Positions 37,843-47,166 of a DNA stretch of 64,000 nucleotides are shown one piece after another. The DNA lies in contig DVOO01000013.1 in NCBI GenBank assembly GCA_018713515.1, positions 1-64,000 of the forward strand, given 5' to 3'. Source of the DNA: Candidatus Scatomonas pullistercoris. GTDB taxonomy: Bacteria; Bacillota; Clostridia; Lachnospirales; Lachnospiraceae. The notes beneath the pieces were generated by a model. The model was given only the letters and a program-made list of their open reading frames with translations. It did not search any database and had not been told where the DNA came from. The first letter of the stretch is position 1. The number at the start of each line of letters is the position of its first letter. A program made the translations under genes and the position numbers.

Positions 37843-39882
37843 TTACCCGTCCCCTGCGTCTACAGTAAAGAACCAGTCGAGCCTGTTTCTCTCTTCTGCC
37901 AGATTGTTATACTGAAGGCACTCGTACTCCCACTCTGCCTGCAGAACCTCTTCCTCCCCGTCAGACCAGGAATGGAAATTTCCTTCTGCGTCCATATACC
38001 CCAGATGATTCAGGGCGGGTATAAGCTCTCTGAGATCCTGCAGATAATAATTGTATGGCGCCATCTCAAGCCCTGTCTGTTCCAGCATCATGGTTCCCAG
38101 ATAATTGGTGCTGGTGAGTATTCCTTCCGCCTCCGGGATATCATAATTGGCCCAGATAAAGAAGGGCGTCGCGTAATACATTTCCTGCTCACCCAGAGAC
38201 AGATCGTCAAAGTCCGAACCGGAAATATATTCCGTAAAACTGTCCGGCAGGGTGGGATAATGATCCCCGAACATGACGATCAGGGTGGGTTCCTCGCATT
38301 CTTCAAAATAGCTGATCAGATATTCCAGCGCCTTGTCGCTTTCATGGATCAGGGACAGATACTGGTTGGCAGCCTGGCCGTTGTAGCCTTCCACCTGGAT
38401 CTCCCCCTGGTAGCTGTCGTCGGTATATCCCCCATGATTCTGCATGGTCACGTCAAACAGAAACAGCGGATCATCGCTGTTCTCCTTCTCTTCCACCACC
38501 TGGATGATCTTCTCAAAATTAGCCTGATCGCTGATATTGTCCCGGATCCGCTCCGCGTCAGTATCAAAGTCATCCACTGTGTAAAAGGTATCAAAACCCA
38601 GGAAGCGGTAGGCGCTGGTCCGCTTCCAGTTGGAGCCCTTGTTGGGATGCATGGCCACAGACGCGTAGCCCTGCGCCTCCAGTGTGCTTACCAGAGAATA
38701 CTGGTCATGGGTATAGTAGCTTACATAGGGCACCATGGACGGAAAACGCTTTACGGAATTCCCAGTAAGGAATTCATACTCTGTCTTAGCCGTCCCGCCG
38801 CCCCGGATACACACCAGCGTACTGCCCTTGATCGTATTTTCCTTCAGTGAATCGTAGAACGGCATAACCTCTTCATTGGTCACCAGGTCCCCCACCATCC
38901 GGTAATCCGCCCAGGATTCGCTCATAATGGCAATAATATTCACCGGCTTCACCTGGTTCTGCCCGGAATCGCCGGAGGTATCCACGGCTTCCGCAATCTG
39001 CTCCGTCTCCTGGACCGTATAGCCCTCCGGCGGCGTCAGCCGCATATATTTTGCCACACAGAAAAAGCCCACTGTATTCCCGTATTCCCGGTAGGTACTG
39101 ATGGGCGACCAGAGGTTTGTGATGATGCCCAGGCCGCCGTTCCAGTTTACATTCAGGTAAAAGAAATATCCGAACACCATAAACCCGCCGACTCCTATGC
39201 GAACCGCGATTTTCCCAAATCGCTTTCTGGCCAGATACCGGTCCGGCAGGTGCAGGATCAGAGCGATCAGGCAAAGCGCCACCGGGACAATCACCGCCAT
39301 CTGCCTCGGAAATGAAAAATCATAATCTCCCGCCACATCCATGGCCGTGCCGAAGCTGAAAAAGTCAATCAGCTGCAGCGGTTCACCCCGGAAAGTGTAC
39401 ACATAATAGAAGGCGACCGTCAGGGAGGTAAACAGGATAGTTACCGCCATCAGCGCTCTCCGGAAGGAATTCAGCCAGAACAGAAAAATCAGCGCAATGA
39501 TAAAAATCCCCGCCACATTCAGCGCCATGTAGCCGAATTCCATCTCCGTGAACTGGTTATTATTGACAAACTCCATAGCCCAGAAAAGGTAGATGGAATC
39601 GGCAAACAGGATCAGAAAATGCCAGATGGTAATCCTTTTCTTTTCTCTTCTGCTGACATCCCTGGTCCACATTCTCTCGCACAGCCATACCAGCACCGCG
39701 AAGAGGATCAGCATCCCGGCCACGGCCAGACAGTAGGGCAGATGTGCCCCTCCCTCCGCGCTGGTAAGAAGCGGGAGATGCCCCAGAATCAGGGCCAGTG
39801 TAATTCCCCAGTAAATTCCCCAGAAGATCAGATGGCGCCTTCCTCCCTTTTCCCTGAGCTTCTCTTTCCACATTTGCATCAT
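37843..39882 (-). CDS. LTA synthase-like sulfatase family membrane protein
   Basis: The protein has 679 residues. Five to seven N-terminal membrane helices (to about 260) precede an extracytoplasmic sulfatase/alkaline-phosphatase fold. I-I-A-I-M-S-E-S-W-A-D opens the catalytic domain (first metal Glu). The nucleophilic Thr lies in G-G-G-T-A-K-T-E-Y-E-F. M-H-P-N-K-G-S-N-W and F-G-D-H-Y-P-T-L complete the metal site. These are LtaS-type features, so glycerol-phosphate transfer from phosphatidylglycerol to an envelope polymer is likely. The acceptor is unknown and other phosphoglycerol transferases are possible. It reads alone, divergent from the PucR gene. Confidence 0.9.
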   Translation of the reverse strand: MMQMWKEKLREKGGRRHLIFWGIYWGITLALILGHLPLLTSAEGGAHLPYCLAVAGMLILFAVLVWLCERMWTRDVSRREKKRITIWHFLILFADSIYLFWAMEFVNNNQFTEMEFGYMALNVAGIFIIALIFLFWLNSFRRALMAVTILFTSLTVAFYYVYTFRGEPLQLIDFFSFGTAMDVAGDYDFSFPRQMAVIVPVALCLIALILHLPDRYLARKRFGKIAVRIGVGGFMVFGYFFYLNVNWNGGLGIITNLWSPISTYREYGNTVGFFCVAKYMRLTPPEGYTVQETEQIAEAVDTSGDSGQNQVKPVNIIAIMSESWADYRMVGDLVTNEEVMPFYDSLKENTIKGSTLVCIRGGGTAKTEYEFLTGNSVKRFPSMVPYVSYYTHDQYSLVSTLEAQGYASVAMHPNKGSNWKRTSAYRFLGFDTFYTVDDFDTDAERIRDNISDQANFEKIIQVVEEKENSDDPLFLFDVTMQNHGGYTDDSYQGEIQVEGYNGQAANQYLSLIHESDKALEYLISYFEECEEPTLIVMFGDHYPTLPDSFTEYISGSDFDDLSLGEQEMYYATPFFIWANYDIPEAEGILTSTNYLGTMMLEQTGLEMAPYNYYLQDLRELIPALNHLGYMDAEGNFHSWSDGEEEVLQAEWEYECLQYNNLAEERNRLDWFFTVDAGDG

Positions 39883-40135
39883 TTCAGAACACGAGCCTTC
39901 CTTTCAGTCCTATATTTTCCCTTACGAAAAATACAAATATGGTTTTATTGTAAACATTTTACACAGATTTTGCAAATGAATTTTCTGTGTCCCGGGCAGG
40001 CTGCCGCCAAAAACAGAAAAGGCAAAGCCGTTAAGCTCTGCCCTTTCCATGTGTATAGAGTAGTAATGGGTTACCAAAAATTGATTTAACCATATTATAT
40101 GGGATAAAGACCTTTTCGTAAATCCATTAAAACAG

Positions 40136-40164
40136 TTGACTTTTCGCCTTCTGCACACTACAAT
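40136..40164 (+). promoter_or_regulatory. promoter of the PucR-type regulator
   Basis: TTGACT (40136-40141), 17 bases, TACAAT (40159-40164), about 70 bases before the start codon. The -10 lies inside a 21-base palindrome. Confidence 0.7.
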
Positions 40165-40174
40165 TTGTAGTGTG
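40154..40174. promoter_or_regulatory. 21-base palindromic operator candidate
   Basis: CACACTACAA (40154-40163), one central T, TTGTAGTGTG (40165-40174): perfect dyad with 10-base arms. It covers the -10 element, so a bound protein would block transcription. Autoregulation by the downstream regulator, or control by another repressor, is inferred. Confidence 0.75.
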
Positions 40175-40234
40175 TGAAAAATGTCATTTTATCTGCATTT
40201 TGCACAGAAAAACGGGATATGAGAGGATTTACCC

Positions 40235-41752
40235 ATGAAATTAAACAGCGATATCATATATTTTCATCTGTCCAAACAACATTCTGTCCTGTACATTCCC
40301 GGAGAAGGACAGAACCCGGAGCTTGGGAGGCCTCTGTATTATACCGGCGCTTCCGGCCAGTCCGGCCATCTTCTTCTTCTGGGCTCCGGCAGCCCTCCCC
40401 CGCTGCCGGAAACATTTTTATGTTTTTCCGATAACCCGCCGCAGCCCTCCGGAGGGGCATCACTTTTCGTCCTGCCGGAAAGTGAGAATCCCGATGTCAT
40501 CTACAACAAACTGCAGCAGCTGTATGACTTTTATGATGAATGGGAGAACACGTGCCTGCAGATTGTGGAGAAATTTCAGGATTTCCGGAACCTGATCCGC
40601 TACACCTATCAGTGCTTCCGGATTCCCGTCTGCCTGCTGGACAACCAGTTTAACATCATTGCCTCGGAACACGAGCCGGATACCCCCTACGCCCTGTTCT
40701 CAGACGAAGGACAGATCAATCTGGACACGGTAAACGACATCATCTCCAACCCCCATTTTCGGAATCTGGAAACCGCGCGGGGAATTTTTGAATTTGATTA
40801 CGACAAGAATTATCTGCTCTACAATTTCCGCTCGGGAGGAAAATACTGCGGGCGCCTGGTTATGGCGGCCGAGGATGCCAACTGCCGCGGACGGCGCAGC
40901 CCCATTCTGGAAAAGCTGGCGGAATGCATCGAAATGCTTCTCCAGCGGTTCGGCTCCTTCCAGTTCACCTCCTCCGTCCAGACGTATCTGCACTCTTTTC
41001 TCTCCGACAGCCTGTCCGGAAAGGTTCCCCATCTCCGGGACATCAGCCGGCTGGGCCAGAATACCGGCTGGGCGGAAGAACACAGCTATCTGATGGTTCT
41101 CTTCCTTCCGGAACACCGGCTGAAAAGAGATCTGTATCCCCCTTATCTGATCTCGCAGGTGGAAGAACGGTGGCGGGGCGCCTGCGCGGTGGAGCATCAG
41201 GGAAACGTGGCCCTGCTTCTGAACCTGACTCTTTACGGCGCCGATAAGCTTTCGGAATTTTATCAGTCCCTGGCGTATCTGGTCCGGGACGGCCTGATGG
41301 TGGCCGGGTGCAGCCGGGTCTTTACCGGCCTGCGGGAGATCAGCGTATACTTCCGCCAGGCAGTTTACGCGCTGGAATTCGGCAAAAAAAAAGACAGCAC
41401 CCGCTGGTACTTCCGCTTTAACGATTACGGACTGGAATATCTTCTTTCCTACGGGACAGGCATCTTTAAACCGGAACAGGTCTGCCACCCGGCCCTGCTC
41501 ACGCTCCGTGAGCACGACCAGCAGCGGCAGACCAGCTACTACGCAACGCTTCTTATGTATTTTGAACAGCAGTTTAACATGTCAAAGGCTGCGGAAAAGC
41601 TGTATATCCACCGCAGCACGTTTATCAACCGCATGGAGCGGATCCTGGAGCTGACGCACCTGAACCTGGCCGACTACGACACACGGCTGTACCTGGAACT
41701 GTCCTTCCGGCTTCTGCGGGAGCCGGATGTCAGCTTTCAATTTTATGTATAA
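40235..41752 (+). CDS. PucR/CdaR-family transcriptional regulator
   Basis: The protein has 505 residues; ATG at 40235 behind GAGAGGA. The C-terminal PucR helix-turn-helix is clear: F-N-M-S-K-A-A-E-K-L-Y-I-H-R-S-T-F-I-N-R-M-style sequence at about 445-470, then a leucine-rich helix. A GGDEF-like/CdaR-type middle part is expected before it (A-V-Y-A-L-E-F-G-K at about 380). The N-terminal 200 residues are probably a ligand-sensing region that I cannot name. The inducer and targets are unknown. Its 3' end overlaps the DUF1015 gene on the opposite strand by 23 bases. Confidence 0.85.
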   Translation: MKLNSDIIYFHLSKQHSVLYIPGEGQNPELGRPLYYTGASGQSGHLLLLGSGSPPPLPETFLCFSDNPPQPSGGASLFVLPESENPDVIYNKLQQLYDFYDEWENTCLQIVEKFQDFRNLIRYTYQCFRIPVCLLDNQFNIIASEHEPDTPYALFSDEGQINLDTVNDIISNPHFRNLETARGIFEFDYDKNYLLYNFRSGGKYCGRLVMAAEDANCRGRRSPILEKLAECIEMLLQRFGSFQFTSSVQTYLHSFLSDSLSGKVPHLRDISRLGQNTGWAEEHSYLMVLFLPEHRLKRDLYPPYLISQVEERWRGACAVEHQGNVALLLNLTLYGADKLSEFYQSLAYLVRDGLMVAGCSRVFTGLREISVYFRQAVYALEFGKKKDSTRWYFRFNDYGLEYLLSYGTGIFKPEQVCHPALLTLREHDQQRQTSYYATLLMYFEQQFNMSKAAEKLYIHRSTFINRMERILELTHLNLADYDTRLYLELSFRLLREPDVSFQFYV

Positions 41753-42974
41753 ACAGTCCGCTCCGGAGCTTCGGCTCGAACCAGGTGGACTTCGGCGGCA
41801 TCAAAAGCCCCGCGTCCGCCACCGCGAAAAGCTCCTCCATGGAGGTGGGATACAGGGAAATGGCTGCCGCGCAGTCTTCCCGGCACCGCCGCTCCAGCTC
41901 TTCCAGGCCCCGGATGCCTCCCACAAAATCAATTCTTTTATCTGTTTTGGGATCCCGGATGCCGAATACCGGCTCCAGGATCTCTCTCTGCAGATAGGCC
42001 ACATCCAGGCTGCCCACCGGATCTGTCTTCACTCTTTCCTGCCGCACCCGGAGACGCCTCCAGCATCCGCCCAGACAGAGGCCCATTTCCCCCTTCTGCG
42101 CCGGCCGCACCGGAGCCGTCTCCGGAGCGCCCACGGTGAATGCCTCCCGGAACGCGGCCAGAATCTGCTCCTCCGTATGCCCGTTCAGATCCTTCAGCAC
42201 ACGGTTATAATCCAGAATACGCAGCTCATCATCCGGAAAAAGTACGGACAGAAAATAATTGAATTCTTCCTCCCCGGTGTAATCCGGATGTTCCTCTCTC
42301 CGCATCACGGAAACTGCCACGGCGGAGGCCGCCCGGTGGTGTCCGTCTGCGATGTATGTGTGGCTGATCTCCCCGAAAATCCCCGTAATCTCTTCTATTA
42401 TGTCATACTCCGCAATCTTCCATATCCGGTGCCGGACGCCGTCCTCGGAAGTAAAATCCGCCAGGGCCGGCGCCTCTTTCTCCCGTCTGAGGATCTGCCG
42501 GATCCGGTCCTCGGCCCGGTAGGCCAGGAAAATGGGGCCCGTCTGGGCGCTCAGGGCATCCACATGGCGGATCCGGTCCTCCTCCTTGTCCCGCCGGGTA
42601 TTTTCATGCTTCTTGATAACCCCGGACAGATAATCGTCCACAGCAGAACAGGCCACCAGGCCTGTCTGGGCCTGCCCGTCCATGGTCAGCTCGTAAATAT
42701 AAAAACAGGCCGCCTCATCCTGTATGAAAATCCCCTCTTTCTCCATTTCCCGGAGCATCTCCGCACCTTTTTGATAAACACAGGCCGCATACATATCCTG
42801 CTCCGGCGGAAACTGCGTCTCCGGCCGGTCAATGCCAAGAAAGGTAAGGCTGTCTCCCTTCACCTTTTCTCTTGCCTCCGCGCGGCTGTACACATCGTAG
42901 GGGAGGGCAGCCACCGCTGCCTCCTTTCCCTCTGCAGGGCGGAGCGCCCGGAACGGTCTTATCCTTGCCATCAC
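41730..42974 (-). CDS. DUF1015 family protein
   Basis: The protein has 414 residues. Starts M-A-R-I-R-P-F-R-A-L-R-P, as DUF1015 proteins do, followed by P-Y-D-V-Y-S. A conserved Y-I-A-D-G-H-H-R-A-A-S-A motif at about 205 is family-typical. The function is not established to my knowledge. Frequent placement beside serine biosynthesis genes in Clostridia, seen again here directly after serC-serA, hints at a role in serine or 3-phosphoglycerate metabolism; this is inference from context. The 84-base gap before it contains a hairpin. Confidence 0.9.
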   Translation of the reverse strand: MMARIRPFRALRPAEGKEAAVAALPYDVYSRAEAREKVKGDSLTFLGIDRPETQFPPEQDMYAACVYQKGAEMLREMEKEGIFIQDEAACFYIYELTMDGQAQTGLVACSAVDDYLSGVIKKHENTRRDKEEDRIRHVDALSAQTGPIFLAYRAEDRIRQILRREKEAPALADFTSEDGVRHRIWKIAEYDIIEEITGIFGEISHTYIADGHHRAASAVAVSVMRREEHPDYTGEEEFNYFLSVLFPDDELRILDYNRVLKDLNGHTEEQILAAFREAFTVGAPETAPVRPAQKGEMGLCLGGCWRRLRVRQERVKTDPVGSLDVAYLQREILEPVFGIRDPKTDKRIDFVGGIRGLEELERRCREDCAAAISLYPTSMEELFAVADAGLLMPPKSTWFEPKLRSGLFIHKIES

Positions 42975-43007
42975 TGATTCCTCCTCATAATTTCATGCAG
43001 GCGCACA

Positions 43008-43047
43008 AGGGCTGCCGCAAAATCTTTCAATTCTGCCGCAGCCCTCT
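43008..43047 (-). terminator. hairpin after serA
   Basis: On the minus strand AGGGCTGCGGCAGAAT pairs with a GATTTTGCGGCAGCCCT strand. The stem is long but no strong U run follows, so partial read-through to DUF1015 is plausible. The GGGCTGCCGCAAAA arm is shared with the secG-rnr hairpin at 8311-8346. Confidence 0.55.
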
Positions 43048-43058
43048 TTCTTCTGCTT

Positions 43059-44225
43059 TTATTTCACCACACGCACCTTCAGTACGCCGTCAATGGCCTC
43101 CAGGGCGCGCACCATCTCCTCCGTCGCCGGCTCTTCCAGGTCGATCAGAGAATATGCGTAATTTTCTTTGCTCTTATTGGTCAGATCTGAAATATTGATG
43201 CCCGCATCGCCGATCACCTTCGTAAACTGATTGATCATATTTACAATATTTCTGTGGTTGATGGCAATTCTTCCCGCAGCGGAACATCTTCCCATATCAC
43301 AGTTGGGATAGTTTACAGAATTCTTAATATTTCCGTTCTCCAGATAATCGCGGATCTCCTTCACCGCCATCACCGCGCAGTTATCCTCAGCCTCCTCCGT
43401 GGAAGCTCCCAGATGGGGCGTAATCAGCGTGCCCGGCACGCCGGCCACCGTGGGATTGGCAAAATCCGTCACATATTTTTTCACCTTGCCGGACTTCAGG
43501 GCTTCCACCAGAGCGTCCTCATCCACCAGCACATCCCGGGCAAAGTTCAGAATCACAACGCCCTCCTTCATCATCCCGATGGCCTCCCGGCTGATCATAC
43601 CCCGGGTACTGTCCAGCAGCGGCACATGAATGGTGATGTAATCGCAGTCCCGGTAGATATCATTCACATCCTGAATGTGATGGATGGAGCGGGACAGATT
43701 CCAGGCCGCGTCCACGGAAATATACGGATCATAGCCATACACATCCATGCCGAGATGGGTGGCCGCGTTTGCCACCAGCTGCCCGATGGCGCCCAGGCCG
43801 ATGATCCCCAGCTTCTTTCCGCTGATCTCACAGCCGGCGAACTGCTTTTTCTGCTTCTCCGCCAGCTTTCCCACTTCCGGATTGTCCTCCTGGCTCTTTA
43901 CCCATTCCACACCGCCGACAATATCTCTGGAGGCCAGTAGCATGCCTGCCAGCACCAGTTCCTTTACACCGTTGGCATTGGCTCCCGGCGTGTTGAATAC
44001 CACGATTCCGTGTTCCGCGCAGAGCTCCAGAGGAATATTGTTAACGCCCGCCCCGGCCCTGGCCACAGCGGTCAGTTTCTCCGGCAGCTCCATATCATGC
44101 ATTTTCGCGCTCCGGACCAGGATGGCATCTGCCTCCTCTATCTTCTCAGTCCTGGCATACCCGTCCCCGAACTCCCGGAGACCCACCTCTGAAATCGGAT
44201 TTAAACAGCTATACTGAAACATCAC
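43059..44225 (-). CDS. serA: D-3-phosphoglycerate dehydrogenase
   Basis: The protein has 388 residues. Rossmann motif G-I-I-G-L-G-A-I-G at about 140, then Y-G-Y-D-P. Catalytic region N-F-A-R-D (the usual Arg), and P-H-L-G-A-S-T-E-E-A with the catalytic His. A C-terminal ACT domain (from about 320, ending D-G-V-L-K-V-R-V-V-K) suggests serine feedback. It oxidises 3-phosphoglycerate to 3-phosphohydroxypyruvate, the first step to serine. The start overlaps the serC stop by four bases. Confidence 0.95.
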   Translation of the reverse strand: MMFQYSCLNPISEVGLREFGDGYARTEKIEEADAILVRSAKMHDMELPEKLTAVARAGAGVNNIPLELCAEHGIVVFNTPGANANGVKELVLAGMLLASRDIVGGVEWVKSQEDNPEVGKLAEKQKKQFAGCEISGKKLGIIGLGAIGQLVANAATHLGMDVYGYDPYISVDAAWNLSRSIHHIQDVNDIYRDCDYITIHVPLLDSTRGMISREAIGMMKEGVVILNFARDVLVDEDALVEALKSGKVKKYVTDFANPTVAGVPGTLITPHLGASTEEAEDNCAVMAVKEIRDYLENGNIKNSVNYPNCDMGRCSAAGRIAINHRNIVNMINQFTKVIGDAGINISDLTNKSKENYAYSLIDLEEPATEEMVRALEAIDGVLKVRVVK

Positions 44226-45304
44226 GCATTCTCCTCTTCAAACTTTTTCATAAATGCCACCAGAGCCTCTACGCCCTCCATCGGCATGGCATTATAGATG
44301 CTGGCACGCATGCCTCCCACCGTGCGGTGACCCTTCAGGTTTTCCAGGCCTGCCGCCTGCGCTTCTTTTACGAACTTGGCATCCATATCCTTGTCTCCGG
44401 TTACAAAGGGAACATTCATCAGAGAACGGGATTCTTTCTCCACCGTTCCGCGGAACAGCCTGCTGGAATCCAGGAAATCATAGAGCACCTTTGCCTTTTT
44501 CTCGTTTCTCTCCTTCATGGCAGAGAGGCCGCCCATCTTTTTCAGCCATTTGAATACCTTGCCGCAGATGTAGATGCACCAGCAGTTGGGCGTATTGTAC
44601 AGCGATCCGGCGTCCGCCTGGGTCTTAAACTTCATCATGGTGGGGGTGCCCGGCAGAACATCATCCGTGATCAGATCCTCCCGGATAATGGAAATCACCA
44701 TGCCGGCCGGTCCGATATTCTTCTGCACACCGCCGTATACAATGCCGTACTTCGTCACATCCATGGGCTCCGACAGGAAGCAGGATGAAACGTCAGACAC
44801 CAGAAGCTTGCCCTTGGTGTCGGGCAGCGTCTTATACTTGGTTCCGTAAATGGTATTGTTTTCACAAATGTATACATAGTCCGCATCCGGGCTGATGGGA
44901 AGATCCGAGCAGTCCGGGATGTAGCTGTACGTCTTATCCTCCGAGGACGCGATCTTATTGGCAGTTCCGAACTTCTGAGCCTCCTGCCACGCTTTCTTGG
45001 CCCACTGGCCCGTGACAATGTAGTCGGCCACACGGTTCTTCATGAGATTCATGGGAATCTGCGCGAACTGCAGGGAGGCTCCTCCCTGCAGAAACAGAAC
45101 CTTATAATCATCCGGAATATTCAGAAGCTCCCGGAGATCTGCTTCCGCCTCGTTCAGGATATCATCAAACATTTTTGAGCGGTGACTCATCTCCATTACG
45201 GACATCCCACAGCCGCGGTAATCCAGCATCTCCTCCTGGGCTTCCCTCAAAACCTCCTCCGGCAGAACGGCGGGGCCTGCTGAGAAATTGTATACTCTGC
45301 TCAT
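44222..45304 (-). CDS. serC: phosphoserine aminotransferase
   Basis: The protein has 360 residues. N-terminal Y-N-F-S-A-G-P-A-V-L-P-E and the PLP lysine in Y-G-G-V-Q-K-N-I-G-P-A-G are hallmark SerC sequences. Q-G-G-A-S-L-Q-F contributes the cofactor phosphate site. It makes phosphoserine from phosphohydroxypyruvate and glutamate. It is the first gene of serC-serA(-DUF1015). The final phosphatase SerB is not in the window. Confidence 0.96.
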   Translation of the reverse strand: MSRVYNFSAGPAVLPEEVLREAQEEMLDYRGCGMSVMEMSHRSKMFDDILNEAEADLRELLNIPDDYKVLFLQGGASLQFAQIPMNLMKNRVADYIVTGQWAKKAWQEAQKFGTANKIASSEDKTYSYIPDCSDLPISPDADYVYICENNTIYGTKYKTLPDTKGKLLVSDVSSCFLSEPMDVTKYGIVYGGVQKNIGPAGMVISIIREDLITDDVLPGTPTMMKFKTQADAGSLYNTPNCWCIYICGKVFKWLKKMGGLSAMKERNEKKAKVLYDFLDSSRLFRGTVEKESRSLMNVPFVTGDKDMDAKFVKEAQAAGLENLKGHRTVGGMRASIYNAMPMEGVEALVAFMKKFEEENA

Positions 45305-45359
45305 TTCTCTCTCCTCCTGTTTCCATATCTAGCATCCTAATTTTTAAACAACATTATCT

Positions 45360-45383
45360 GCGGACCCGGAAATTCGGGTCCGC
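45360..45383 (-). terminator. hairpin between ilvB and serC
   Basis: On the minus strand GCGGACCCG pairs with CGGGTCCGC around 6 bases, followed by AGATAATGTTGTTT. A moderate terminator for the leuB-ilvD-ilvB unit. Confidence 0.5.
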
Positions 45384-45417
45384 ACGATACCATCATACAT
45401 CTATTCTGTCTTTTCCG

Positions 45418-47100
45418 TCAAGCGTTCTTTTCCGCAAGGTCTTTCTCATCAAATACCTCGCTGTTGGCGCCGCCGGCGGCCACCATGGGAAATACCTTGT
45501 CATCACAGTCGATCTGGCAGTCGAGCACCACCGGGACTCCCAGGGAAATTGCCTTCTCCAGCGCCGGGGCAAACTCTTCTTTCTTCGTCACCCGCATACC
45601 TGCGGCCCCCATGGACTCGGCAACTTTTACAAAGTCTGTCTTATCATTGAGGATGGTCTGGGAGTAGCGTTTGTCGTAGAAAAGCGTCTGCCACTGGCGG
45701 ACCATTCCCAGTACATGATTGTTGATCACCACTTCTACCACAGGAATATTATATCTTACCAGAGTGGCAATCTCATTCATATTCATGCGGAAGCAGCCGT
45801 CTCCGGCCACGTTGATGACCGTTTTATCCGGCCGGCCGCACTTCGCGCCCATGGCGGCACCCAGGCCGTATCCCATGGTTCCCAGGCCTCCGGAAGTAAG
45901 CAGCGTGCGCGGCTTCGTATACTTATAATACTGAGCCGTCCACATCTGGTGCTGCCCCACATCGGTGCAGATCAGCGCATCGCCCTTCGTCACCCGGTAG
46001 ATCTCCTCCACGATGCCGGGGCCGCTTAAGCCCTCCTGGTGATAGGTCATGGGATATTTCTCCTTCAGCGCCTCCATCTCCTGAAGCCACTCCGGATGCT
46101 TCTCCTCCGGCAGCATGGGCAGAAGCCGGCGCAGGACTTCCTTTACGTCTCCGATGATCTCCGCGTCCACCCGCACATTCTTGTTTATCTCCGCCGGATC
46201 CACATCAATCTGCAATATCTTTGCCTGATTTGCGAAATGCTTCGTGTCTCCCACATCCCGGTCTGAAAATCTTGCTCCCAGCACGATTACGAGATCACAG
46301 GCGTACATGCCCAGATTGGAAGCCTTGGTGCCGTGCATGCCAAGCATGCCCGTATAAGTCTCATCCGTACCCGGGAAGGTTCCCTTACCCATGAGGCTGT
46401 CGCAGACCGGCGCCTGGATCTTTGCCGCCAGCTCCCGGACCTCCTGGTCCGCCCCGGCGATGGCCGCGCCGCCGCCCACAAACAGAAAAGGCTTTTTCGA
46501 CGCAGAGATCATCCGGGCCGCCTTCTCCAGATCCTCCTGGCGGATCAGATCGGTCTTCGGCAGGATCTTTTCCGGCTCCATATAAGTATATTCACACATG
46601 GCCGCCGTGACATCCTTGGTCACGTCCACAAGCACCGGTCCCGGACGTCCCGAGCGGGCGATGCGGAACGCCTTGCGGATGGTCCTGGCCAGCACCTGTA
46701 TATCCTTGACAATTACGCTGTATTTTGTAATCGGCATGGTAACGCCCGCAATATCAATTTCCTGGAAGCTGTCCTTGCCCAGGAGGGACGTTCCCACATT
46801 GGCCGTGATAGCCACCACCGGCACGGAATCCATATAGGCCGTGGCAATTCCCGTCACCAGGTTTGTGGCTCCGGGGCCGCTGGTGGCAAAACACACGCCC
46901 ACCTTTCCCGTTGCCCTGGCATATCCGTCCGCCGCATGGGAAGCCCCCTGCTCATGGGATGTGAGAATATGGCGGATCTCCGGGTGCCTGTATAACTCAT
47001 CATAAACATTCAGGATCGTGCCTCCGGGATACCCGAACACCGTGTCCACTCCCTGCTCCTTTAAACATTCAATGATGATCTGTGAACCATTTAACTGCAT
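45418..47100 (-). CDS. ilvB: acetolactate synthase, large (catalytic) subunit
   Basis: The protein has 560 residues. TPP enzyme: G-Y-P-G-G-T-I-L near 25, S-H-E-Q-G-A-S-H-A-A-D-G-Y-A-R with the catalytic Glu, FAD-like central domain, and C-terminal TPP/Mg motif G-D-G-C-F-R-M-N-M-N-E-I-A-T. It condenses pyruvate (or with 2-ketobutyrate) in valine, leucine and isoleucine synthesis. The regulatory small subunit gene ilvN is not adjacent. It is the last gene of leuB-ilvD-ilvB. Confidence 0.95.
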   Translation of the reverse strand: MQLNGSQIIIECLKEQGVDTVFGYPGGTILNVYDELYRHPEIRHILTSHEQGASHAADGYARATGKVGVCFATSGPGATNLVTGIATAYMDSVPVVAITANVGTSLLGKDSFQEIDIAGVTMPITKYSVIVKDIQVLARTIRKAFRIARSGRPGPVLVDVTKDVTAAMCEYTYMEPEKILPKTDLIRQEDLEKAARMISASKKPFLFVGGGAAIAGADQEVRELAAKIQAPVCDSLMGKGTFPGTDETYTGMLGMHGTKASNLGMYACDLVIVLGARFSDRDVGDTKHFANQAKILQIDVDPAEINKNVRVDAEIIGDVKEVLRRLLPMLPEEKHPEWLQEMEALKEKYPMTYHQEGLSGPGIVEEIYRVTKGDALICTDVGQHQMWTAQYYKYTKPRTLLTSGGLGTMGYGLGAAMGAKCGRPDKTVINVAGDGCFRMNMNEIATLVRYNIPVVEVVINNHVLGMVRQWQTLFYDKRYSQTILNDKTDFVKVAESMGAAGMRVTKKEEFAPALEKAISLGVPVVLDCQIDCDDKVFPMVAAGGANSEVFDEKDLAEKNA

Positions 47101-47166
47101 GGCAATATCTCCTTTCGCTCTATCGTATGCCGTCCGGCGGCTTCTCTTCCAAAAACCCTGGCCCCG

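Larger units (their letters stand above)
39883..40234. other. divergent intergenic region with a hairpin and an operator-like palindrome
   Basis: Between the LTA-synthase-like gene and the PucR-type gene. On the minus strand GGGCAGAGC pairs with GCTTTGCC followed by TTTTCTG (about 40017-40050), terminator-like but with no gene behind it; it may be an attenuator in the leader of the sulfatase gene. The plus-strand promoter and palindrome are listed separately. Confidence 0.5.
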
